A DNA stretch of 64,000 nucleotides from Guillardia theta CCMP2712 (GCF_000315625.1 NW_005434671.1:124001-188000), one strand, 5' to 3'. Counted from the first letter of the stretch, positions 10,201-19,946 are shown. Numbers and translations are program-made. Notes: generated by a model from the sequence alone, not told the origin.

Positions 10201-11817
10201 CAGACTCCGTTTCAATTACTGTACGGATATTACCCATCACTCAACAAGCTTCCGGTGTTCGGATGCTATGCTTGTGTTCACAGGAAAAATAACAAAGGTT
10301 CACTGGTTGGAAGCACTGTTGAAGGAATCTATCTCGGAGATGCTGATCCACTGTTTAATACAAAGGGTTATCTCGTGTATGGACCAAAGTCAAAACGATT
10401 CTTCATCTCCACGTCTGTGGCGTTTGATGAAAGCTTATACCCTTGCAGGCCAAAGAGCTCACGAAGGTTGACAGATCTCAAGGACATAAGTACACTACTT
10501 ACCGACAATGAACTTGAGTACCCTGACTACTCCAGCTCTGATCTATCAGAACACCACCAAGTCATGAGCTGTGAGCAACAATCTGGCAGTACTGATTGCT
10601 GTACAGATCTGATGAATCACGAATCTCCGAAATCTGTTCCCGGCAATGTGCATAAAGCAAAAGATACAGAACCACTGATCAAACAACGACATAGTTTGAA
10701 AACTCTGAGCAGAAAACAACTGGTCAATGCACTTGTCAGAAATAAGGTTCAACTCGAATTACCATCATACTTCTATCCGGATGAGACACCTGGAACATGG
10801 ACAGTCATGAGCCACAGAAGGGAACAAAGGAATAAGCAGACCTACCTTCTCACCAAAGTAGTGGACTGTCCTGTACCAGATGACATTGGAAAGATAATTC
10901 CACTGAAAACTGACAATTCTGAGTTCTCCTTACAGAAAGTGTTGGACCTTCAATTTAACTTTCCTCAGTATCTAGATGACATACTCTCTGTACAGCAGGG
11001 GCGTACAAGTCCAGAAGAATCAGTGAACCCCACATCTACTGCCTACTTCACCTCATCAACTCTCACTTACTGGCAGCGGATCAAGGAACCCAAAAGCATA
11101 AAGGAAGCATACGAAAGCGAACATAGAGACAAATGGATGAAAGCACTCCAAGATGAAATGACTAGCCTTGAACAAAAATTGGTGTATACTACTGAGTCAC
11201 AGGTTCCTCCCGGAACAAAAACTATCCCTTGCAAACCAGTTTTCAAGGTAAAAACAAATTCAGATGGAACCCTAGACAAATTCAAGGCTCGTATAGTAGC
11301 GTTGGGATATCGTCAAGTGAAGGGTATCGACTATGAAGAGACATTTGCACCATTTGTAGACCTGAGCACTATTCGATTGCTATTTGCATTGGCCGTAGAA
11401 TACACCTATCACATTCACCATGTCGACGTAAAAACTGCCTTCCTAAATGCAAACATAGACAAGGAAATTTATACCAGACCTCCCAAGGACTTATTGAAGT
11501 ACTTACGTGCATGGCTCACAGGAAGTGTCCCAATAGACCTACCAGAGGACGACAGAGTATTCTGGAAACTGCAGCGAGCACTATATGGTACCAAACAAGC
11601 CCCTAACTTGTGGAGTGTAACCTTACGAAATTACTTGTTACAATTAGGATTTCGTGACGTCGGATTTGAAAAATCTGTATACATTCGCAGAAAACCAGAT
11701 GGGGGTGTTCTAATCGTACTTGTCTGGGTGGATGATGTGTTACTGTTTGGAGACACCTTGGAACCTATCAATGAATTCAAGACAGAATTGAATAACAGGG
11801 TTCCCAATCACCGATAA
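7204..11817 (+). CDS. Copia gag-pol polyprotein, Gag to reverse-transcriptase palm
   Basis: One open frame of 1537 codons. The N-terminus has a hydrophobic segment (about residues 25-45), unusual for Gag. A Gag-like helical region spans about 160-340, but no CCHC zinc knuckle is visible. The aspartic protease motif is LDTGASDHF (about 532). The integrase has an HHCC-like zinc domain (KLHLKLGH, then CLCC) and a DDE core of HADLAG (about 853), QTDCGSEF (about 917) and QNGIAES (about 953). Reverse transcriptase begins near FKARIVALGYRQ (about 1360), with a catalytic VDD in VWVDDVLLFGD (about 1510). The frame ends prematurely 3' of the VDD box. The first ATG lies inside the primer-binding site, so the true start may be a later ATG. 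Confidence 0.95.
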   Translation: MIASFSTTPGLTSFSNTATLSLGILVLWFAYCTFRLICSIYTTLSDWKGRIYNNVCFPSLLNLFNRNKLADLTTDAQANLQYASTPHVHRYVTKSPNVAPNILFAHDTPTTSGATKYSSKVLRRTTPVYRPNPMSVTTVKSPTSTPAQVTIISSPSGIEFPPLPRSTDYDALDTWKQGVERIFRRHSIPMSDWLPILADDPRTDERLVSIIRNVQFDVGPGASPSQYWEGVISRVFRCTKCPRPWDRFSTLQKNLITLKQSSSLELYLLEFENRWRELAVWACDFNLEDGLPTQDNLITLLIQGLDSRCSSAVAGRTDEIVNAETLTDAMDLIADICSEYKVAGLDEESFARLNNRTKRTYGQGLRSDNMLRVETPTVRTPSCIPQSLACYSRLTKLSADTRRLSHHSPQGSWKSRIGILPLPPNYRKLRSQYFPLQNLSYHRANNTTTLASSRLGLKSWRITQRNSIALKTTVSPLKDKEHHPLSRQTATPLAPTTGQLPAETVMNLAEHYVSPPSSSDETPEQPGIQIVLDTGASDHFFNSDILNFITELNSEPLELQVNTILGSTQNQTVLPTRRQRADIFSVTARLPFLPESDLSGFFSPDFMVNLLSAARLVESGYFVILCKNHSVVCCPIESTGSDGSILVIPLLRSGNTWIFNSSHQTRYLIRTSLLNKFLLWLLNPHTSEVPDIAEAAYVDSNKNKNVTDQLYPPFAQFCCSTPTLNREYKETERSATSSAPEGLPTASPAVPIGNTDTASNHHSTEQSLSQKAQFLQKLHLKLGHANMVALTKLHYSTAEVPEVPRKYLCLDEKCLCCLRMKSKQILASKHNGEITKLCATQRNFQPLEKLHADLAGPLNIRTHKGARHFLVITDQATRFRWVLLVPKKDDVPELLQSFFRDLLAEFGTNVKILILQTDCGSEFKNQKLNTILQNAGIRPEYSCPYTPSQNGIAESSVKRIKEITRAFMDTSNLPQSLWGFAAVHAARVANLIPHRLLNYQTPFQLLYGYYPSLNKLPVFGCYACVHRKNNKGSLVGSTVEGIYLGDADPLFNTKGYLVYGPKSKRFFISTSVAFDESLYPCRPKSSRRLTDLKDISTLLTDNELEYPDYSSSDLSEHHQVMSCEQQSGSTDCCTDLMNHESPKSVPGNVHKAKDTEPLIKQRHSLKTLSRKQLVNALVRNKVQLELPSYFYPDETPGTWTVMSHRREQRNKQTYLLTKVVDCPVPDDIGKIIPLKTDNSEFSLQKVLDLQFNFPQYLDDILSVQQGRTSPEESVNPTSTAYFTSSTLTYWQRIKEPKSIKEAYESEHRDKWMKALQDEMTSLEQKLVYTTESQVPPGTKTIPCKPVFKVKTNSDGTLDKFKARIVALGYRQVKGIDYEETFAPFVDLSTIRLLFALAVEYTYHIHHVDVKTAFLNANIDKEIYTRPPKDLLKYLRAWLTGSVPIDLPEDDRVFWKLQRALYGTKQAPNLWSVTLRNYLLQLGFRDVGFEKSVYIRRKPDGGVLIVLVWVDDVLLFGDTLEPINEFKTELNNRVPNHR

Positions 11818-12760
11818 GGGAGAAGTGGAATACTTCTTAGGGGTAGAGATCAAACGAGATCTTGAAACAGGAAGCATCACACTCTCTCAAGAAAAATTCA
11901 TCAACGAAATATTGACAGAATTCGAGATAGATGAGAAAATGAAAGCCTGGACTCCTGGAACTACAACCAAACAAAAACTTAGTGATGATGGAGATTACCT
12001 TCACAAAGGAGACCAGACGAGATATCAACAACTGATAGGCAAACTCAATTATCTCTCGGTGTTTACAAGACCTGACTTGGCCTACACAATCTCAAGACTC
12101 TCACAACATCTGAGAGCACCCACTGTAACAAATTGGAAGGAAGCTATGAGAGTTCTTCATTATCTAAATCAGACAAAAAATATGGGAATAATTTTCAAAC
12201 GGGCCGGAAGTCTACACTCACCATGTCCTGGATTAATTGCATACAGCGATAGCGATTTTGGAGGAGACTCCTCAGATCGTCGCTCAACCATTGGCTTACT
12301 TCTGCAATACAATGGTGCCCCGATAGTCTGGAAGGCTAAGAAACTCAAACTTGTCACCCTTAGTACAGCCGAATCAGAGTATTGTGCAGGCGCAAAGGCT
12401 GGAGTAGAAATCATCTACATACGACAAATATTAGAGGACCTGGGTCTAGAGTGTATCAATCCAACTCCATTGTACATTGACAATCAGGCTGCAATCTGCA
12501 TTGCAAAGAATCCAGGAAAAAAGAGTTTGGCTAAACACATTGACATCAAGAGGTTTTTCCTAAGACAACTTGTGGAAGAGAATACCGTTAACGTACAATA
12601 TGTACAGACCTCGAAGATGTTGGCTGACCTCATGACAAAATCACTTGGACGCTATCAACACATGAATCTGACTAAGCAGGTATTGGGCCAATTTGAGTCT
12701 TTCCAACATCCATCCCTTGATCCAATCTCAGAACTAAAACCTACAGACTCACCTGACTAG
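11801..12760 (+). CDS. Copia pol, reverse-transcriptase thumb and RNase H, frameshifted from gag-pol
   Basis: This continues pol in the +2 frame after a shift at the GGG run 11798-11800. Deleting one G would make the two frames contiguous through the conserved EYFLGVEI segment. RNase H motifs follow: DSDFGGD (first Asp), LSTAESEYCA (Glu) and YIDNQAAI (Asp), as in copia elements. The stop at 12760 is 30 bp before the 3' LTR. With LTRs this similar, the shift is a very recent mutation, a programmed frameshift or an assembly error. Confidence 0.9.
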   Translation, partial: FPITDKGEVEYFLGVEIKRDLETGSITLSQEKFINEILTEFEIDEKMKAWTPGTTTKQKLSDDGDYLHKGDQTRYQQLIGKLNYLSVFTRPDLAYTISRLSQHLRAPTVTNWKEAMRVLHYLNQTKNMGIIFKRAGSLHSPCPGLIAYSDSDFGGDSSDRRSTIGLLLQYNGAPIVWKAKKLKLVTLSTAESEYCAGAKAGVEIIYIRQILEDLGLECINPTPLYIDNQAAICIAKNPGKKSLAKHIDIKRFFLRQLVEENTVNVQYVQTSKMLADLMTKSLGRYQHMNLTKQVLGQFESFQHPSLDPISELKPTDSPD

Positions 12761-12782
12761 GGACTCTACCATGTCTGGTCTC

Positions 12783-12789
12783 AGGGGGG
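12783..12789 (+). other. Polypurine tract
   Basis: AGGGGGG lies immediately upstream of the 3' LTR, the expected plus-strand primer. Confidence 0.75.
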
Positions 12790-13184
12790 CGACGGATCAC
12801 ATGGATCTTATATAGAGCCCAGACTTGCCGAGCCCAAAAACTGAGAAATTGTAACTGTTCTGGAACGGTACGGTTCTCCATTCCGACTATTCGATGGAAT
12901 GACCAGAGGAAGCATCCTCGGGGCGGACAATACCCCTGGTTATCTGTATATAAGCATGGGGTCTTGTCTTCCTCTCTCTCTGTCTCTTTCCCTCTCTTCT
13001 CCCTCTTTCTTTCTCCTCATTCTCTCTCTCTTCTCTTTTCCTTTCTCACTATCTCTTAATCTTTTTCTTTCTCCTATCCTTTCAGTCTCTGTTGTCTTCC
13101 TATCCTTGCTCTACTTATAAATACTCTTATCTCTGAAGTCAATTACCTATCTGCTCTAACTTCGCTACTGCATACAATCCATCA
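12790..13184 (+). repeat. 3' LTR
   Basis: Copy of 6806-7199. It begins CGACGG where the 5' LTR begins TGACGG, and ends CCATCA where the 5' LTR runs straight from CCATC into the primer site. The outer ends of the element are therefore TG...CA but the inner ends are not. Confidence 0.95.
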
Positions 13185-13189
13185 GTCTC
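13185..13189 (+). repeat. Target-site duplication (right), GTCTC
   Basis: Matches 6801-6805. Confidence 0.85.
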
Positions 13190-14092
13190 AGTCTTACTCC
13201 CTGAGGCTCCGGCGGTCGAAGTGCACTGTGAGACACTGTCATCTTGCGAGGCCGAGCCGCGCCCGCTGAGGTTCTCGTCCGATCACTGGCCCTTCGACGG
13301 TGAGCCGAGGGCTGCTCTGTGAGGCTTTCAGTGTGACTCAAAGTTAAGTTAAAAATCAGTACGAAGTAGTGCCACGGTGATTTGAGTACTACTGTGGGAC
13401 CGTGTAAAAAATTGCGACTAATAAAAATAGAACGGCCGCTCAACGGTTCTTGTAGACTCTCTGAGGCAGGGCTCTAAAGAGTTCGGCATTACTACAGGCC
13501 GAGTAAACAACTGTGCCAGGCGGACCCTGCTCAGTGCATGGAGGGAAATGGGCAGTGGGGGTGGGGGTGGGGTGAGGGGTCCGTTGGGCTTCTCGGAGGT
13601 GCCGACGGTGTGGCCCCCGGCAGGGGTAGGGTGGTTAATGTATGGAACTTGGGGTCCACTGTGCTTCTAACCTGGGGGTACTCCGTCAGTATGGCGAGGT
13701 CGGTGGCGTCCCCTTGCAGTTGAAGGGGAAGAGAAGAGAGGGTGAGAAGGGAGGTGAGAGAAGAGGGAGGAAAGGAGAGACAGAACACGATTGCATGGAT
13801 CGCTGACATTGGTTCCCTGTGCTGCATACGGCGACGCGTTCAAAGGGTACAAGAATGAAACCTGAAAAGGTCAACTGCCCAGTATTCCATCCAATGTCTC
13901 TTGGGATAAACAGCCTGTGAGAACAACGAAATGAGCTGGAGTGAATGGTGACACGATCGAACTCTGAGGAGATCAATATTGGATTGGACGCACTTTCAAA
14001 GCCAGAATGAAATCAACGCTCATATGATCAAGTTGTTTCGAGTTCGTGCATCAGTGTTGTAATCCAGGGATAATCAGGGTCATCTCATCAAC
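13190..14092. other. Intergenic repeat DNA to the right of the copia element
   Basis: GC-rich to about 13330, then the right copy of the 29-bp repeat (13336-13364), then a G-rich stretch (13540-13640, GGGGGTGGGG blocks) and a purine-rich run. Open frames here are low-complexity and unsupported. The last few hundred bases are the 5' region of the next gene. Confidence 0.55.
13336..13364 (+). repeat. 29-bp direct repeat, right copy
   Basis: Exact same-orientation copy of 6281-6309. Confidence 0.85.
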
Positions 14093-16924
14093 ATGTCTTT
14101 GTCATTACATTCGTTCGCATCGGTTTCTCATCTTTTAGAGCAGCAGTCAGAGAGTGCTAGTGACAACTTCCTTCAAGTCTGGAGGAATTGTGTGAAGACT
14201 GGAGCAACCAACGCCAGAAATCCAAGTTGTCTGTCCTTGCTGTCCGAATCCGAAGCTGAGACGTTGTCTCATCTCGGAAGGCCTCTCACATATCAACGAG
14301 GACATGTGCTCTTCCGACATGATCAAGATAGCACGTACATCGGTGTCGTCATTGCAGGCAGATTTCGGGTGTCTCATACACAACCGCAACTCAGGAATGT
14401 TGTTCCTGATTTTCTAGAAATGGGAGACACGGTGGGAGAGTATACATTTGCACTTGATGGACAGATTGCTGGTGGAAAGCGAGAAGCGACTGTTGTCGCA
14501 GAGGTCGACGAGAGCTGCGTCTTTGCCATCGACTACAAGAAGTTTGCCACGTACATCGATGATTTGCCTCGCCCAAGGAACGAATCCTTACGAGCCGAGA
14601 TTGCGCTTTTGCTCATCCCGCATCTCTACCCCGAAATGAAGAGACAGCACTTTCGGAGGACGAGGTCTTCTGTCTCTGACATCTCCTCGTCGCTGGTGTC
14701 TACCCCTGGGCGATCCGGAAACAGGTCAAGAGTTTCTCCCGTCACGATCTTGAACTTAGACTCGGTAGCGGAGTGCTCCTGGATAGGCAAGAGGAAGCAC
14801 CAGGAAGCTTCTGTGGCAGCCAATGCCCTGCTGGCGAATGATGTTCAAGTTCCACAGGTGGCGTTCTTCAACAACGGAGAGATCTCGTCGTGGTATTTTG
14901 GAAACTTCAACTCGTTGATGAGGAGGAGCAGAGAAAGAATGGCCTCATGGCAGCTCCTGGAAGAGCTCACCAAGAAGTCAACTACTTCAGACAGGAGAGA
15001 TGGGGCCATTGCCCTCCTCGTCTGCTGCAAGAATGGAAAGGACCCGTGCACTGAATCAGTCCAATGTCGATTTCTTGACAAGAAACGATTGGAGATGATT
15101 CTTTCCGGCGCAAAGTCAAACCAGTTCACTGGATACATTGTGAAATTTCAGAGGGAAAATCACTCATCACATCGCGAGTATATCTTGCAATGTCTTTGGA
15201 GTCAACATTCGTTCTCAGTAGAATGGGTCAAAGAATCTGACCTCGAATGTTTCACTCAGGTTCATATTCCTTCCCATTTCAATCGAAGCAGCTCCAAACG
15301 ATTACAAAGCAAGATGAGAATCAAATATCACAAGTTTATTCCAGGTTCCCTGTCATTGTTCGGCGATCATCTGATCACTGCAAACAAATTCAAGACTTCT
15401 GCGACAGACACCAGCTCTCAAAAACAAGAACCTCCGCCGTTAGAGGAAGAGGATGTCGTTGTGGACAGTGAGATCATTGATCTCAAGACTAGAGAGCTCT
15501 TGAAGTCTGCTTGTCAAAAAATTGCTGCCACTGTGATGGAGAACGCGAATGAAAGCTCTACAGCGAGAGCGAAGGCTGAATTGGATGCGAATCAATACGG
15601 ACGAAATCAAGTTTCCGACTTCATTTCTCTCGAAACTATGACATGTTTCTTCAAAATATCCAAGATGGGAAAACCTGTTCTTCTACATTGCAGTGCTGCC
15701 ATGAGCCACCCTGAGACTACAACGGCCATTCCTGAAAGTGCAAAGAATGAGCTGATGGATCCGAAGTTTGAAACTTTCCGCTACTTTGCTGCTCTGGGAT
15801 CTGATCAAGTGAGATTAAGCGGCATGGGCGAGAGGGCATTCCTACTTGACTTTACAGAGTTTCTTGCTCTCTTGACTCAGATCGGTTTGCTCTATCGATA
15901 CACATCAGTCACAGATGCTTCTTCCAGCTTCAAACAGGTCTGCATGACGTCAAGTGTCGAAGATGGTCAACTAGACTACGCCAAGTACTGTGCCTGCATG
16001 CGTATTCTGTCTTCAAAGCTCCGGCTGGACAAGGACGAAGCGCAAGAGGTTGCGAGGGATGACCGGTCAGAAAGAAATGTGGCGAGAATGTCTAGCGAAG
16101 TGTCGAACATCTCTTCCATCAAGGAGGAGAGCTCGTTCAAGGAAGAGGGTCAAGAGCTTCAGGTAGGACTCCAGCAGGTTAAAAAGAGTCAAAAGGTTCA
16201 TCGCAAGAGAATGGGCAGGATTCTCGCGTCGGCCATCATTGCGGCCAACGAGACCGAGGAGTTCGAGAAGCGGGTGGCAGATCGGGAGGAGAAGTATCAG
16301 ATGCGGATCGCAGAGTACAGGAAGAAGATACAGCAGAAAGCTGCTGCAGACAGGAAAGCTGTGGAGCAAAAGTTGGAGCGGGCCCAGCATAAGGCAGAGG
16401 AGAAGCACAGGATGGCTGAAATGAAGGCCAATGAAACTTGGGAGAGAGTACACGAGAAGTGAGCACAGTTTGTTCCGATGATATTCAAACACTGATGAGC
16501 ACGATGTGGTTTACAGGTCGAGGAAGGTTCTCGAAGCCAGGATGAATGAAGCACGGAAGAGACAACAGGAATCGGAGATGCGACGAGCAGCAAGTCGCAG
16601 GAAACTCCTTCAACTGAGGCAAATGGCTGAGCGAAGACGAGATGAGATCAGCAAGAAGTCAGAGTTGCTGGAAAGTCACAGGGAAGAAGTGTTTCACAGA
16701 CAGAAGATTGCGAAAGAAAGAAGAGAGAGCTCTTCTTCATGGTTGAGAAGGAGAAAGACATCATGACCGACCTATTCCAAGAGTTTCCCAAGAACAGGCA
16801 CCCGAGCAGACCATGGAGACTGATTGATCTGAGTGGAGACGCATTGCCGGATGTGTTTGAGATAGCAAAGAACAGCACCAAAGATGTTGTGCAGACAGAT
16901 AATTTCTTGTTCTCTCCTGCATAA
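14093..16924 (+). CDS. Cyclic-nucleotide-binding-like protein with long C-terminal coiled coil
   Basis: Exon 1 (14093-16458) encodes about 789 residues. A 58-nt intron (GTGAGC to TTTACAG) leads in phase to exon 2 from 16517. Residues about 50-165 resemble a cyclic-nucleotide-binding fold: LTYQRGHVLFRHDQDS, then VVIAGRFRVS, then MGDTVGEYTF. The usual PBC Arg-Ala ligand motif is not clear, so ligand binding is uncertain. The middle (about 560-640) looks like an EF-hand-type helical domain (FTEFLALLTQIG). The last 200 residues are charged coiled coil. In exon 2 the frame is broken by what looks like 2 extra bases in a GA run near 16730. The next frame continues plausibly (FFMVEKEKD) to the stop at 16924. 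A ciliary or cytoskeletal role is a guess from architecture. Confidence 0.75.
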
Positions 16925-17023
16925 CATGCTTACTTGGCTCAACTGTACAAATCTCCAGAACAACCGTAAACTGTAAAATGTACGATGGTTTAGAACTTTG
17001 TTGAATTATGAAGGGCAGGAATA

Positions 17024-17923
17024 TCACAGTTCCGTGCAAGCTTTCCAAATTTCCACGATACCATCTTTGACTTTCTTCCAAGCCAGATGCCCGCGCGATA
17101 AAATGTCGTAGTGATCTGCTTCCGGAATCTTTACGATCTGCAGCAGCAAGTCCGAGTCTTGCTTTTCCTTTGCTGCTTTCTGGTAGTACTTCTCTATCAT
17201 GTCTGCAGGAACATCCCTGTCCTCTGAACCAACGACCAGCAGAATGTTTCGCCTTGCTGGAAGCAGGCGGATAGGAGAAGCCTTGCTATACTCCCTCAAC
17301 CCTTCTGCTGTGTCTGGCGTGCACTTCATGTACAACTCGATCGCATCTCCCTCGTCGCTCAGACGTCTCCTGTACCCATCCTCCAGATCCGTCACTGGTG
17401 CGACTGCTACGATCAGCCTGACGTTGACTCGTAGCTCCTGCTCTCCCAGCCACAGGACAAGAGCTCCTCCCGCTGAGTGCCCGACCAGCATCACCCTGTC
17501 GAGGTCCAGGTGCAGCGCCTTCCTCCCACACGGGCGTCAGCTGCATCATCCACACATCTCAGAGGCGCTCACGTGCTCTTGGCAGACGTGTGGAAGGGCA
17601 TTCAACGCTTCCACCCCGTCTAGATTGGTTCCTGGCCATCCTGGGAGGATATCAGTCGTCTCGCCCTCGTCTTCCTCGTCTCCAAGACGCGTTCGTTCAC
17701 CTCCTCCTTCATCGTCGCGTCTCCTATACTCCACCTCTGCCACAGCAAAGCCTAAGTCGCAGAGATCAACAACAATGCTGGTAATGGGCGTGTTGTCGAT
17801 TGTCCTGAAATCCGAGGTAAGTGGGCAGGGGATAGAGTAGTTCTTGCAAACCATTTCTGCTTCCAGAATCCTCCGTGAAACAAAACCGCGACTGGAATTA
17901 TTTCCTTTGCCAGCGATTAGCAA
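17024..17923 (-). CDS. Alpha/beta hydrolase, esterase/kynurenine-formamidase-like, N-terminus unresolved
   Basis: The C-terminal exon (about 17535-17024) carries the nucleophile elbow GHSAGG, an acid candidate in VVGSEDRDVP and the catalytic His in PEADHYDI. The upstream exon (to about 17567) has LGFAVAEVEYRRR and GWPGTNLDGVEALNAL, typical of small esterases acting on acyl or formyl substrates. The junction CAC|GTGAGC with a 50-55 nt intron gives HLDLDRVMLVGHSAGG. No ATG opens the upstream frame (it begins with TTG), and the oxyanion-hole HGG motif expected before it is not visible between 17800 and 18150. Either an N-terminal exon was missed or the gene is 5'-truncated. Confidence 0.75.
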
Positions 17924-18557
17924 TCAGACGAAGAGCTCGAGCAGCTCCATACCGACCCTCGCGGTTCTGGGCAAGTGATTCTCAAGTATTGGCAAGGGTG
18001 AGAGCCATAGCAATGAGTGCAGCTCATCTACAGAAGCCAGTCATGACAGCATCAAGTCGGATAAGGATATGAGAGCAAGAAGCTGCGATGACAGCATGAA
18101 GCGAATCAAGCTACATGCACAGCATCAAGTGCGAGATAACGGCATGCCATGTTCTCTCATCCGACCCTCCCTCCACAATTCCGATACACTAGCATCGCTC
18201 TAGTGCTACCTTGACCGCCGGGCCGGGAGTCCCGGCGGCCCGGCCCGGCACTTCGGATGATCGGCACTCAGTGACTCCGGATCGGAGGCCCGGCCGCACA
18301 GATCCCGGCCTGTCAGGCCGCAGCTCAGCCAGTGAGTCTCGCGGCCATGCAGGGCCAATGGTTTCCGACATTCAGTACCCACCGTTTATCCAACTTGCGG
18401 TCCCCGGCGTACTCAGGCGTGACTCTTTATCATCCGGCGGCGAAAGAAGTTCAAGTTGTTAAAAAACGACTCTCGTTAGTCTTTTCTCTATTCACGCCTA
18501 TGTACAACTGAAGGTTTTTGGGAAGCTGAACGCCCAGAACTGACCGCAGCTCTAAGG
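17924..18557. other. Intergenic, contains a GC-rich islet
   Basis: No exon is supported. 17990-18150 carries short GCATCAAG/GACAGCAT-like imperfect repeats, and 18190-18440 is a GC-rich islet listed separately. Confidence 0.5.
18215..18440. repeat. GC-rich islet
   Basis: About 225 bp dominated by CCGGGCCGGG/GGCCCGGCC blocks, followed by an AT-richer tail with a TTAAAAAACGACTC segment. It contrasts sharply with adjacent DNA and resembles the islets at 6420-6800, 39800, 48360, 50570 and 58260. Confidence 0.55.
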
Positions 18558-19946
18558 TCACAGCTCCTCTGACTCTTCCTTGAGCATATCATCCCCCCGT
18601 ATTAAGTGCTTGATATCCTCGGCCTGCATTTGAGAGCCTTGCCTGAGATCTTCTTCTTCTTCTTCTTCTCCTTCTTCTTCTTCTTCTTTCGGAACAGGAG
18701 ACTCCCTGAACAGCTCGTGCTCCTCATCCTCATCATCGCTCTTGTAACCTTGCGGAAATTCCGAACCTTGGTCCTCATCGTCCATTTCTTCATCCTGTGA
18801 AAAGGAGGGCGCGCTGACAATTTCGTCCATGTATCGCTGCTCTTCAGGGTCCAGGCTGCTGTTTGTGGTGTACACATCGCTGCTGCTTTCGACGATCAAG
18901 TTGTGGATGGGCTCTTGTTTGGTTTTGACCTCAGTTGATGAGGATTTTGAGGAACTGGAGGATGTGGAACCAGTAGAGGAGCCAACTGAATCATCTAGAG
19001 AGTACTCTTCTAAGGAGCTTGACGATGTATCTCGATCTGCAGTGTCTTCGTTCACGATCTCGTCATCGTTGGTCTGGTGAAGCGGTGGAATCGTGAAACC
19101 ATCGCCAGAATTAAGACCTGCTGCGATCTTCTCTTGCAGTATAACCTCCTCCTGTTGCCTGGCCAGGAACGACTTGTATCGTTCCATATCGTATCCTTCA
19201 GCAATCAACTGTTCCTTCACACTGGAAGCGAATCATACATAATGTAGAGATCTCAAAGTTAGTTGGATACCTTTCAACAACATGCTCATATCCATCGAGA
19301 TAATCTGGAGCGTGTACCTGGACCCACCAGTGATATGGATCAAGCAGTCGGGCCTTTGCTGCGTACTTGGCTGCTTCTTCTGGTTTATTTCTGTCAAGCT
19401 CCAATGTCACATCAGGTAACATACACAAGCACTAGCACCTGTGTTTCAGAAGAATTTGTGCATAGCTGGCCAAAAACTGCGAGAAGATCAGGTGTGAAAG
19501 AGAAACCAAGACATAAATACTTACGCAGACATTGAATGGGTCATTCTTAATGTCTTCGATCAATCTAGCAAGCAAGTAAGGAGCCCGGCGGACGTGAGGT
19601 GGTGAAATCACAACCCTTGCTCGATCTCATCGAGACCGCAAGGCGGGCCCTCCAAGATCTTCTTGATTGTGTATGGATCATCGGGATTCTCTTCCGAGCT
19701 CTATACCAACAGCCGTCAGCATTCGCTGCAGGCATTTGAAAGTCCTACATGGAAATCCGACTCCTGATCCTGCTCTCCCAGTAGCCTGAAGCAGCTGTCT
19801 TTCTGCAGCTTGCTTGATTCCATGCCGCCTCTGAGTCTGAGGACATGACTGCGCGTGAGACCAGCCTTCCCTCTTCGCTCCATGGCGTGATCCTCTGACG
19901 CCGCCATCAGCAATAACCATGCGCCTGCTGCCATTGCGAGTCGCAT
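18558..19946 (-). CDS. Secretory-pathway acidic protein with LRLRGG motif after the signal peptide
   Basis: The start chosen is the ATG at 19946, giving a short basic N-terminus and a hydrophobic core (LAMAAGAWLLLMAAS). It is followed at about residue 35 by VLRLRGG. Exon 1 ends near 19749. Further exons read NPDDPYTIKKILEGPPCGLD, then LIEDIKNDPFNVC, then a helical segment (KPEEAAKYAAKARLLDP, WWVQVHAPDYLDGYE). The last exon (about 19215-18558) has EGYDMERYKSFLARQQEE, then a long Ser/Glu/Asp low-complexity tail with a nearly pure Glu run. I do not recognise the family. LRLRGG is the C-terminal hexapeptide of ubiquitin. Here it lies just after a signal peptide, where a transit-peptide or processing function is possible but unproven. 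Confidence 0.6.

Larger units (their letters stand above)
6806..13184 (+). mobile_element. Ty1/copia LTR retrotransposon, nearly intact, 6.4 kb
   Basis: The element runs TGACGG to CCATCA between GTCTC target duplications. Two near-identical LTRs of about 394 bp flank one gag-pol reading frame in copia order: Gag, protease, integrase, reverse transcriptase, RNase H. A primer-binding site resembling the half-tRNA-iMet site of Drosophila copia follows the 5' LTR, and a G-rich polypurine tract precedes the 3' LTR. LTR identity by eye and the intact target duplication point to recent insertion. A single +1 frameshift in reverse transcriptase (11798-11800) breaks pol. The element lies in GC-rich repeat DNA and disrupts no recognisable gene. 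Confidence 0.95.

Noticed and set aside
18606-18800. Phenylalanine-rich plus-strand ORF
   Set aside because: It is antisense of the poly-Glu tail of the acidic secretory protein.
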